A DNA stretch of 64,000 nucleotides from Actinomyces bovis (GTDB lineage Bacteria; Actinomycetota; Actinomycetes; Actinomycetales; Actinomycetaceae). Where the stretch lies: contig NZ_UAPQ01000001.1 in assembly GCF_900444995.1 (NCBI RefSeq), positions 1 through 64,000 on the forward strand, in the 5' to 3' direction. Both the position numbers and the translations under genes were made by a program. The notes under the pieces were generated by a model that searched no databases, had not been told where the DNA came from, and saw only the letters and a list, made by a program, of their open reading frames with translations. Of the stretch, positions 36,843 through 44,537 are shown piece by piece (the first letter of the stretch is position 1; every line of letters starts with the position of its first letter).

Positions 36843-39661
36843 TCAGTGCGCGGCCTCTCGCCAGCTGTGCCCACGCCCCACTGACACCTCCAGTGGCACA
36901 GCCAGTTCAGCGGCGGCTCCCATGCGCTCACGTAGCACCGCTTCCACCGCCTCAACCTGCCCGGGTGCAGCCTCCACCAAGAGTTCATCATGAATCTGCA
37001 GGAGCAGACGGCTACCTGGCGCCTGCTCGGGCAGGGCCTGCCAGACCTCCGCCATGGCTAGCTTGATGATGTCTGCAGCGCTGCCCTGGATCGGGGCATT
37101 CAGGGCAGCCCGCTCAGCCATCTCCCGGAGTTGACGGTTGTCACTGTTGAGGTCAGGCAGGTAGCGGCGGCGCCCGAACATGGTCTGGGTGAAACCGTCC
37201 AAACGCGCCTGCTCCACAATCGAGTCCAGATAGCGCTTAACTTTGCCAAAGCGCTCAAAGTAGCGCTCTTGCAGGGAGGCAGCCTCCGGCGTAGAGATGC
37301 CCAGCTGCTTGGATAAGCCGTAGGCGGAGAGCCCATAGACCAGCCCGTAGCTCATGGCTTTGATCTGGTTGCGCTGCTGGGGTGTGACGTCCTCAACCTC
37401 AATTTCATTGACCAAGGCCGCCACGTAGCTGTGCAAGTCCTCCCCGAGTTGAAGGCACTAATCAGCGCCTCGTCCTCAGAGAGGTGAGCCATGATGCGCA
37501 TCTCGATCTGGGAGTAGTCGGCCGTAACCAGGCACTCGTAGTCCTTGCCACTCACAAAGGCCTCGCGAATACGCCTACCTTCCTCAGTGCGGGCCGGGAT
37601 GTTCTGCAAATTGGGCTCTGCGGAGGACAGTCGGCCAGTGGCCGCCACGGTCTGCTGGAAGGTGGTGTGGATGCGGCCATCTGGAAGCACGGCTTTGCGC
37701 AGCCCTTCAACCGTCTGTCGGAGTTTGATGGCATCGCGGTGCTCCAGCAGGTGCTCCAGGAAAGGATGACCTGTCTTAGCAAATAGCTCCGTCAAGGCTC
37801 CGGCATCAGTGGTATAACCGGTCTTGGTCTTGCGGGTGCGTGGCATATCCAACTCGTCAAAGAGCACGGTCTGGAGTTGCTTGGGGCTGGATAGGTTGAG
37901 CTCGTGACCAGCGGCCTTATAGGCCTCCGTCTGGGCGTGCACGACGCGCGCGTCCAGCTCTGCCTCGCGTTCGGCCAACACCTCTTGATCTATGGCAATA
38001 CCGGCGTCCTCCATATCTGCCAAAGCGGCCGACACGCGCATTTCAAGACCCATAAGCCCGTCGGCCTCGCGACGCTTTAGTTCAGCCAATAAGGCCTGGC
38101 GCAGCGGCAATTGCAGGGCAGCTCGGCGGGCGCTGGCGAGCAGGGTGGCGGGGACGGTATCAGCGCTGAGAGCCTCCAGATCGAAAGCCCCCTGGGCTTG
38201 CGTGTTATCGGCTCCGAGGGCTGAAGGGTCGATACCCAGCCAGCGCTGTGCTAAGGCCTCGACGTCGTAGCTGCGCTGCTCAGGGCGGCAGAGATAGCCA
38301 GCGATGCCCGGGTCGAAGCCGCTCAGGTCCAGGTTGAAGCCTCGGCCGCGCAGCCGGTGCCACGCTGCCTTGGCATCCGTGACTACCTTCTCTGGGTGGT
38401 GGCCGCCTAGAAGCTGTTCCAGAGCCGCCTCATCCTGTGGCTGCAGGTTGGCAGTGTCGGCCACCAAGGCCTGCTGGCCATCGCTGATCGCGATGATATT
38501 GGCATCACCTGCGCCTGGGTGTGCCGAGCCGACGACGTCTACGCCAAGGCCTTTGAGGCTGCCTGCCTCTGCTGCCGCTGCCCACCCCAGCTTGGCCTTA
38601 AGCCAGGCCTCCAGAGTGCTGGCTTTGACGTCTTGGCCGAGCACAGCGACGGGCAGGCTACTAAGCCGGGCTGCAAGTGACTGTTCCTCCTCAGCGTCCT
38701 CCGGAGCCTGGTCAGCCAGATCGGTGAAGCTCAAGATTCGGCTGGCACGCTCAGCCAGAGTGCGGAACTCAAGCTTCTCAAAGACTTCTTGAACGGCGTG
38801 GCGGTCAGCCCCAGTCAGGCGCAGGTCCTGCTGGGGGCTGACACCCAGTTCCAGATCGGTGAGCAGCGCGTTTAGGTGGCGGTTACGACGCACGTCATCT
38901 AGATGGGCACGTAGGTTCTCCCCGGCTTTGCCTTTGATGTTCTCCGCATTGGCCAGCACGCCGTCGAGGCCGTCGTACTGGTTGATCCATTTGGCGGCAG
39001 TTTTGGGGCCTACGCCGGGCACGCCCGGGAGGTTGTCGCTGGTCTCCCCTACTAGAGCAGCCAAGTGCGGATAGCGCTCAGGGGTGACGCCGTAGCGCTC
39101 CTGGACCTCCTGAGGAGTCATACGGCGCAGCGTGGAGACACCTTTGATGGGGTAAAGGACCGTGCAGTCAGCGTTAACCAGTTGGAAGGTGTCCCGGTCC
39201 CCGGAGCAGATCAACACCTCCATGCCCTCCGCCTGCCCGGTGTGGGCCAGGGTGGCCAAGATATCGTCCGCCTCATAGCCCGGGGCGGTGAAGGTACGCA
39301 CTTGCATAGCTGCCAGGACGTCCTGAATCAGCTCAATCTGCCCGATGAAGGGCTGAGGGGTCTCGTCACGGGTGCCCTTGTACTCGGAGTACTCCTCCGT
39401 GCGGAAGGTGCCGCCGGGCAGGTCAAAGGCCACAGCCACGTGGGTGGGCGCCTCGGAATCGAGCAGGGACAGAAACATGGAGGTGAAGCCGTGCACCGCA
39501 TTAGTAGCTTGGCCCGTGGAGGTGGTGAAGTTCTCCACCGGCAGGGCATAGAAGGCGCGGAAGGCCATGGAGTGGCCATCGATCAACAGGAGTCTGACCG
39601 GCTTGGTGGCGGCGTCAGTGCTCGGCGGAACGGTTTCCGGGCTGGTTTTCATCTGGCTCAC
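36843..39661 (-). pseudogene. polA: DNA polymerase I, interrupted by a single-base frameshift
   Basis: The first 739 residues or so (from 39661) hold the 5'-3' exonuclease domain (LLLIDGHSMAFRAFYALP, YKGTRDETPQPF, VPGVGPKTAAKW), a degenerate 3'-5' exonuclease domain and the start of the polymerase domain (TTFQQTVAATGRLSSAEPNL, VTADYSQIEMRIMAHLS). At the C-run 37442-37445 (GGGG on the coding strand) the frame is lost. The polymerase continues in another frame (LHSYVAALVNEIEVEDVT to 36843) with the catalytic LLQIHDELLVEAA intact. Adding one G restores SGEDLHSYVAALV and a 939-residue PolA. Because a homopolymer is involved and PolA is important, a base-calling error is more likely than gene loss. 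Confidence 0.88.
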
Positions 39662-39678
39662 CGTGCCAGCCTACGGGC

Positions 39679-40110
39679 ATGAGCAGCAGTGAGCAGCCCC
39701 TTTCCTCCCCCGCGGAATCTGGCGCCCTTCCCGACTGGGCGCAGGCGGAGGCAGGTACCTTAATGGAGACCTTGCGCATGGAGGTGTTGGAGCGAGGAGC
39801 GCAGCGCACCGTGGTGCGCATGCCGGTTGCAGGCGCTCTACAGGTGATTGGAATCCTGCATGGCGGCGCCACTGCCGCGGTGATTGAGACGGCGGCCTCG
39901 GTGGCGGCGCGAGAAGCGGCTCCTGAGGGCACGGTGCCGGTGGGAGCCGAGCTGACGGTCTCGCACCTGCGGCCAGTGCGTATGGGTGAAGTGACAGCTA
40001 CGGCGGTGCCCGTGCATCTGGGGCGCCGCAGCGCGCTTTACACGGTAGATGTGGTGGACAGCCAGGGACGCCTCAGTGCGACGGGTCGGCTGCGGAGTTT
40101 GTTCGTTTGA
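39679..40110 (+). CDS. PaaI-type hotdog-fold thioesterase
   Basis: The 143-residue protein has the acyl-CoA thioesterase motif LHGGATAAVIETAASVAA (about 59-76), followed by SHLRPVRMGEVTATAVPVHLGR, typical of the PaaI/MenI group. It probably hydrolyses an acyl- or aroyl-CoA in the cytosol. Its start lies only 17 bp from the divergent polA start, the common polA neighbourhood in actinobacteria. Substrate unknown. Confidence 0.88.
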   Translation: MSSSEQPLSSPAESGALPDWAQAEAGTLMETLRMEVLERGAQRTVVRMPVAGALQVIGILHGGATAAVIETAASVAAREAAPEGTVPVGAELTVSHLRPVRMGEVTATAVPVHLGRRSALYTVDVVDSQGRLSATGRLRSLFV

Positions 40111-40187
40111 GCCGCTGCTGCGCGGTCTTGGCCACAAACAGCTCTGGGCCTATTGAGCGCCGACGGAGCCCGGCGCAGCCTGCGTAC

Positions 40188-40826
40188 TCAGTCCTGTTCC
40201 TTGCCGTCCTGTGTGCTCTTGGCAGCCTTGACTCCCCCACCCACTTGCTCAATGACGGCGTCGGCCACCTCCCGCATGGTCAGGCGGCGGTTCATGGAGG
40301 TCTTTTGGAGCCAGCGGAATGAGTCCGGCTCGCTCAGGCCCATCTTTTCCATGAGCAGCCCCTTGGCGCGGTCCACGCGCTTGCGGGTCTCAAAACGCTC
40401 CTGCAGGTCCGTGATCTCGCTCTCAAGCGAGAGGATCTCCTCATGGCGGGAGTAGGCGATTTCCAGGGCCGGAATGAGGTCTGCCGGGGTGAAGGGCTTC
40501 ACCACGTAGGCCATGGCACCGGCGGCGCTAGCCCGCTCAACGAGCTCCTTTTGGGAGAAGGCTGTGAGCATGACGACAGCGCAGGAGTGCTCTGCGAGAA
40601 TGCGTTCAGCGGCAGTAATGCCATCCATGACGGGCATTTTGACGTCCAGCACGCATAAATCCGGCTCATGCTCGGCCACTAGGCGGACGGCTTCCTCGCC
40701 GTCGCTGGCCTCAGCGATCACCTCAAAGCCCGCATCGGTAAGGGTCTCCACGATGTCGAGGCGGATGAGGGTCTCGTCCTCTGCGACGAGAACCCGGCGC
40801 GGCTTGGGTGTTGACTCGGTATTCAC
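40188..40826 (-). CDS. pdtaR: ANTAR-domain response regulator, PdtaR-like
   Basis: The N-terminal receiver domain (about 10-125) has the acidic pocket EDE (about 16-18), the phospho-acceptor Asp in LCVLDVKMPVMDG, the Thr in VVMLTAF and the Lys in YVVKPF. The C-terminal ANTAR domain (about 145-200, RFETRKRVDRAKGLLMEKMG) binds tandem stem-loops in RNA and acts by antitermination. Its size, domain order and location beside tRNA-Leu and pyk match mycobacterial PdtaR (Rv1626). No cognate histidine kinase is visible here. Confidence 0.93.
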   Translation of the reverse strand: MNTESTPKPRRVLVAEDETLIRLDIVETLTDAGFEVIAEASDGEEAVRLVAEHEPDLCVLDVKMPVMDGITAAERILAEHSCAVVMLTAFSQKELVERASAAGAMAYVVKPFTPADLIPALEIAYSRHEEILSLESEITDLQERFETRKRVDRAKGLLMEKMGLSEPDSFRWLQKTSMNRRLTMREVADAVIEQVGGGVKAAKSTQDGKEQD

Positions 40827-40880
40827 GGGCTAAGCCTAGTATGCTCTGAGCCGTTCAAGGCCGACCGAAGTCAGCCGAGA

Positions 40881-40954
40881 GCCTCCGTAGCCCAATTGGC
40901 AGAGGCATCCGACTCAAAATCGGAGTGTTGTGGGTTCGAGTCCCACCGGAGGTA
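40881..40954 (+). tRNA. tRNA with anticodon CAA (tRNA-Leu), short variable arm
   Basis: The acceptor GCCTCCG pairs with CGGAGGT, giving a G1-U72 wobble at the top. The anticodon stem TCCGA/TCGGA encloses the loop CTCAAAA with anticodon CAA, and the T arm GTGGG-TTCGAGT-CCCAC is perfect. The variable loop is only GTGTT, whereas bacterial tRNA-Leu normally has a long variable arm. The D stem has only three good pairs. CCA is not encoded. By anticodon it reads UUG (Leu), but which synthetase charges it is open. Confidence 0.85.
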
Positions 40955-40963
40955 CTGGTACTC

Positions 40964-41010
40964 AAAGGGCGTGGGCCCTGTGCACAAAGCACGGGGCCCA
41001 CGCCCTTTTT
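40964..41010. terminator. Strong bidirectional terminator between the CAA tRNA and pyk
   Basis: A 20-bp stem with one wobble (40964-40983 with 40989-41008, loop ACAAA) is followed by further T residues on the plus strand and by TTTGAG on the minus strand. It lies 9 bp beyond the tRNA and 16 bp beyond the convergent pyk stop, so it can terminate both. Confidence 0.85.
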
Positions 41011-41026
41011 AAATGCCTCAAACAGC

Positions 41027-42457
41027 TCAGTGCGTGAAGACGGCCTGCTCCCCCACGTGGTGCACGCGGATGGAGTTCGTGGAGCCGGGTGTGCCCGGGG
41101 GCATGCCAGCCACGATCACCACCGTGTCACCGGGGTGGGCGATGTGCTTGGACTGAAGCAACTCATCGACCTGCGCCACCATGTCATCGGTGTGTCTAAC
41201 CTCAGGCACCTCGTAGGTTTGCACGCCCCAGGAAACAGCCAACTGGTTGCGCGTAGTGTGCAGTGGGGTGAAACACAGCAGGGGGATTGGTGAACGCAGA
41301 CGTGAAAGTCGGCGTGCCGTGTCACCCGACTGAGAGAAGGTCACTAGGAAGGCGGCGTCCAATACCTCTCCCATATCTGCGGCAGCCCGGGTGATCGCAC
41401 CACCGCGGGTCTGTGGATAAGACCCCAGGCCGGGGATACGCTCCCCACCGTTCTCTTCAACATTCTCAATGATGCGGGCCATGGTGCGCACGGCCTCGAT
41501 CGGGTAGGCGCCCACGCTGGTCTCGCCAGAGAGCATGACGGCGTCAGCCCCATCCAGGATGGCGTTGGCGCAGTCAGAGGCCTCCGCGCGGGTGGGGCGC
41601 GGGTTCTGAATCATGGACTCAAGCACTTGGGTGGCCACGATGACGGGCTTGGCTTGCCTGCGGGCCAGCTCGATCGCACGCTTCTGGACCAGCGGCACGG
41701 ACTCCAGGGGCATCTCCACGCCCAGGTCACCGCGCGCCACCATGATGCCGTCAAAGGCATCAACAATGTCGAAAAGGTGCTCCACGGCCTGGGGCTTCTC
41801 GATCTTGGCGATCACCGGGATGCGTACCCCGACCTCGTCCATAATCTCGTGGACATCCTTGATGTCATTGGCATCGCGCACAAAGGACAGCGCAATCAGA
41901 TCGGCGCCGATCTTCAGGGCCCAGCGCAGGTCACCGCGGTCCTTCTCGGACAGGGCGGGCACGGAGACGGCCACACCTGGAAGGTTGATGCCTTTGTTGT
42001 TGGAGACGTAGCCAGGCACCTCAACAGTGGTGACGACGTCGGTGTCCGTGACTGCCTTGACGCGCACGGCCACGTTGCCGTCGTCGATTAGAAGCCGGTC
42101 ACCGGGACGGCAGTCACCCGGCAGGCCTTTGAAGGTGGTGGAGCAGCGCTTGACGGTGCCCAGCACCTCCTCAGTGGTGATGGTGAACTCATCGCCCTTG
42201 TGCAGCTGAACCTTCTGGTCGTTGACAAAGCGACCCAGGCGAATCTTGGGGCCTTGCAGGTCGACCAGAATTGCGACTGGTTGGCCGGAAGCCTCTGCGG
42301 CTGCGCGGACGCGGGCGATGACCTCCTCCTGGTCCTCGGCGCGTCCGTGGCTGCGGTTAATGCGCGCGACGTTCATGCCGGCGTCTACGAGGGCCTGAAC
42401 CTGCTCTGGGGAATCTGTGGCCGGGCCGAGTGTGCACACGATCTTCGCTCTACGCAT
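41027..42457 (-). CDS. pyk: Pyruvate kinase
   Basis: Pyk makes pyruvate and ATP from phosphoenolpyruvate. The 476 residues begin RRAKIVCTLGPATDSPEQV and contain VDLQGPKIRLG, the catalytic region ALSFVRDANDIKDV and IPVIAKIEKPQAVEHLFDIV (with the active-site Lys), MVARGDLGVEMPLE, MLSGETSVGAYPIEAV, and the C-terminal allosteric domain. Length is normal. With tpiA, pgk and gap in this window it completes much of lower glycolysis and supplies pyruvate for the oxidoreductase operon. It is separated from lgt by 71 bp. Confidence 0.97.
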   Translation of the reverse strand: MRRAKIVCTLGPATDSPEQVQALVDAGMNVARINRSHGRAEDQEEVIARVRAAAEASGQPVAILVDLQGPKIRLGRFVNDQKVQLHKGDEFTITTEEVLGTVKRCSTTFKGLPGDCRPGDRLLIDDGNVAVRVKAVTDTDVVTTVEVPGYVSNNKGINLPGVAVSVPALSEKDRGDLRWALKIGADLIALSFVRDANDIKDVHEIMDEVGVRIPVIAKIEKPQAVEHLFDIVDAFDGIMVARGDLGVEMPLESVPLVQKRAIELARRQAKPVIVATQVLESMIQNPRPTRAEASDCANAILDGADAVMLSGETSVGAYPIEAVRTMARIIENVEENGGERIPGLGSYPQTRGGAITRAAADMGEVLDAAFLVTFSQSGDTARRLSRLRSPIPLLCFTPLHTTRNQLAVSWGVQTYEVPEVRHTDDMVAQVDELLQSKHIAHPGDTVVIVAGMPPGTPGSTNSIRVHHVGEQAVFTH

Positions 42458-42528
42458 GACACCAGCCTAAGCGAAAGTGGCGAGTGCCATCACCGGCGTC
42501 AGCATTCCCAGCGGGGTTGCGACCAGCC

Positions 42529-43533
42529 TCACGATATGGCTGAGCTGGTTTCCGGTTCACTGGAGGCGGCCTCCACAACGCTCTTGCCCTCCTTGCCTTC
42601 GCCGCTCCCGCCAAGTTCTGTAGCGGCGTCCGTGGCAACCTCCAGGTCGGCGGCAGCGTCATGCTTCCGGCGCACGGCGTCGGAGGGGCCGCGGCGGCTG
42701 GTCCAGATATAGCCCAGGAGTCCCGCTAAGAACACCAGCAGTGAGGTCCACACATTTAGGCGCAGGCCAGCAATCAGTTGAGCATCGTCAACGCGCAGCA
42801 TCTCGATCCAGGCACGGCCAGCGGTGTAAACCATCATGTAAGCCCACATGATCCGGCCACCGGTGGCGCCGTCACGGGCTTTGAGCCTGCGTGCGAGCCA
42901 CAGCAGCACTAGGACTCCGGCAGCATTCCAAAGCGCCTCATACAGGAAGGTTGGGTGAAAGAGGGTGCCGGAAGGATATCCGGCAGGCAGGTGGGCGTCG
43001 TCAATCTCCAGGCCCCAAGGCAGCGTGGTGGGGCCACCGAATAGCTCCTGGTTGAACCAGTTGCCAAAGCGTCCGATCGCTTGCGCCGCTAGCACCCCCG
43101 GGGCCAAGGCATCGGCGAAGGGCGCAACCCGCAGGCCTCGGCGCCACAGCAGCACCGCGCAGGTGGCTGCGCCAGCTGAGATGCCTCCCCAGATGCCAAT
43201 CCCGCCTTCCCAGATGCGTGGGATATTGGCCAGGCTGCCTTCAGGTCCGAAGTAGGCATCTGGGGAAGTCAGTACGTGGTAAAGGCGCGCCCCCACAATG
43301 CCTAGTGGCACTGAGAGCAGAGCCAGATCTACCACCGTGTCTCGCTCACCACCAGCTGCCCGGTAACGCCGCTCCCCCCAGCCCACAGCCAGGAAGATGC
43401 CGGCCAGCAGGCACAATGCGTAGGCGCGCAGCGGGAAGGGCCCTATTTGCCATACCCCCTGTGAAGGACTGGGGATACTGGCACCCAGCTGGGTCGCCAG
43501 CCACATTCCTGGCATATTCAAGCTCAGGGGCAT
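42529..43533 (-). CDS. lgt: Prolipoprotein diacylglyceryl transferase
   Basis: Lgt transfers diacylglycerol from phosphatidylglycerol to the lipobox Cys of prolipoproteins, such as the Tat lipoprotein at 33.4 kb. The 334-residue protein has about seven membrane helices and the signature AIGRFGNWFNQELFGGPTT with the essential Arg, Gly, Asn and Glu. The first periplasmic loop HVLTSPDAYFG precedes it. The C-terminal 50 residues are a charged cytoplasmic tail. It starts 4 bp after the TrpC-like gene. In related genomes trpB and trpA lie between trpC and lgt; here they are absent. Confidence 0.95.
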   Translation of the reverse strand: MPLSLNMPGMWLATQLGASIPSPSQGVWQIGPFPLRAYALCLLAGIFLAVGWGERRYRAAGGERDTVVDLALLSVPLGIVGARLYHVLTSPDAYFGPEGSLANIPRIWEGGIGIWGGISAGAATCAVLLWRRGLRVAPFADALAPGVLAAQAIGRFGNWFNQELFGGPTTLPWGLEIDDAHLPAGYPSGTLFHPTFLYEALWNAAGVLVLLWLARRLKARDGATGGRIMWAYMMVYTAGRAWIEMLRVDDAQLIAGLRLNVWTSLLVFLAGLLGYIWTSRRGPSDAVRRKHDAAADLEVATDAATELGGSGEGKEGKSVVEAASSEPETSSAIS

Positions 43534-43537
43534 GGAT

Positions 43538-44365
43538 TCAATGTGCCTCTCTATTAGTGGCTGAAAGCAAGGCCGGGTGGGCGCCAGCAGCGACTAGCTC
43601 AGCCACAAACTGCTGCGGATCAGCAGACCGCAGGATAGCTTCACCTACCAGCACGACGTCGGCGCCGCTGCGAGCATAGTTCATGACATCGTGGGGACCA
43701 CTGACTCCACCAGCTGCCAGCCGTATTACCTCAGCAGGCAGCACCTCAGCAACCTGTTCAAAAAGCGTCCGGTCCACGTCACAAGTCTGCGGGTCGCGGG
43801 CGTCCACCATAATCACTTCAGCCCCGGACTCCACCGCGGTCAATGCCTCACGGCGCGTGTGTACCTCCGCCACCGCGGTCATCCCCAGTGAGTGCGTGCG
43901 ATCAATCAGCCCGGCTAACACCACGTCAGGAACCGCGCCGGCAATGAGCACCAGCATATCCGCGCCGTGGGCACGAGCCTCATGTACTTGGTAGGGCGTA
44001 ACCACCATGTCGTTCATCAGCACCGGCACATCCACGGCGGCGCGCACGGCATCCAGATCGGCCAGATCGCCGTGGTAGAGGGATGACTCGGTCACCACGG
44101 ATACGGCTACCGCCCCTCCAGCCTCGTAGAAGCTTGCCATTACGCCGCAGTCCCCGACTCCGGTGAGGTCTGCGAAGGTGGCGGTGGTGCGCTTAACCTC
44201 GGCGATCACGGAGACTGCGCGGTCAGGACTGCGCAGTACCTCTACGGCGCAGCGGGCCGAGGGCACCTTGCGGGCAAGCTCGCGCAACTGCTCCAGTGGC
44301 AGGGACGCCTCCCGTGCCTCCTGAGCGGCGCGGGCAGCAGCGGCGAGTGCTTCAAGGTGCCTCAT
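43538..44365 (-). CDS. TrpC (indole-3-glycerol-phosphate synthase)-like protein with missing catalytic residues
   Basis: The fold and order match TrpC: IAEVKR (catalytic Glu and first Lys kept), the strand before PYQVHEARAHGADM, then AVAEVHTRREALTAVESGA. Key sites are altered. The phosphate-binding SPSKG is TATFA. The general-acid Lys of the LRKDF/LCKDF motif is Asn (N118 in VLMNDMVV). GINNRD is MVDARD, and the ESG phosphate motif is AGG. A normal synthase reaction is therefore unlikely. I set the start at the ATG at 44365 (GGAGG 8 nt upstream), giving 275 residues. trpB and trpA, which usually follow, are missing. It may be a repurposed TIM barrel or a decaying gene with an intact frame. Confidence 0.8.
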   Translation of the reverse strand: MRHLEALAAAARAAQEAREASLPLEQLRELARKVPSARCAVEVLRSPDRAVSVIAEVKRTTATFADLTGVGDCGVMASFYEAGGAVAVSVVTESSLYHGDLADLDAVRAAVDVPVLMNDMVVTPYQVHEARAHGADMLVLIAGAVPDVVLAGLIDRTHSLGMTAVAEVHTRREALTAVESGAEVIMVDARDPQTCDVDRTLFEQVAEVLPAEVIRLAAGGVSGPHDVMNYARSGADVVLVGEAILRSADPQQFVAELVAAGAHPALLSATNREAH

Positions 44366-44469
44366 TGCCGATTCCTCCAAGTTGTCCCACTCAGTTAGGC
44401 GATAGCCCACTGCTAATACAATCGTCCACGGCAGATGCCCTTTGAAGCAAATCCGTTCAGAAACCTGGA

Positions 44470-44514
44470 CTGGCCGGGGTTTCAACAGACTTTGATCTGT
44501 GGAACCCCGGCCAG
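44470..44514 (-). terminator. Terminator hairpin of the OPT transporter gene
   Basis: A 14-bp stem with one wobble (44470-44483 with 44501-44514), with a smaller inner hairpin (ACAG/CTGT), lies 23 bp beyond the OPT stop on the minus strand and about 105 bp before the TrpC-like start. Confidence 0.7.
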
Positions 44515-44537
44515 CAGAGCGTGGCTAAAGGCTTAGC

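Noticed and set aside
36843-39661. Programmed ribosomal frameshift in polA
   Set aside because: No slippery heptamer with a downstream structure is apparent, PolA is not known to use frameshifting, and a one-base homopolymer error explains it better.
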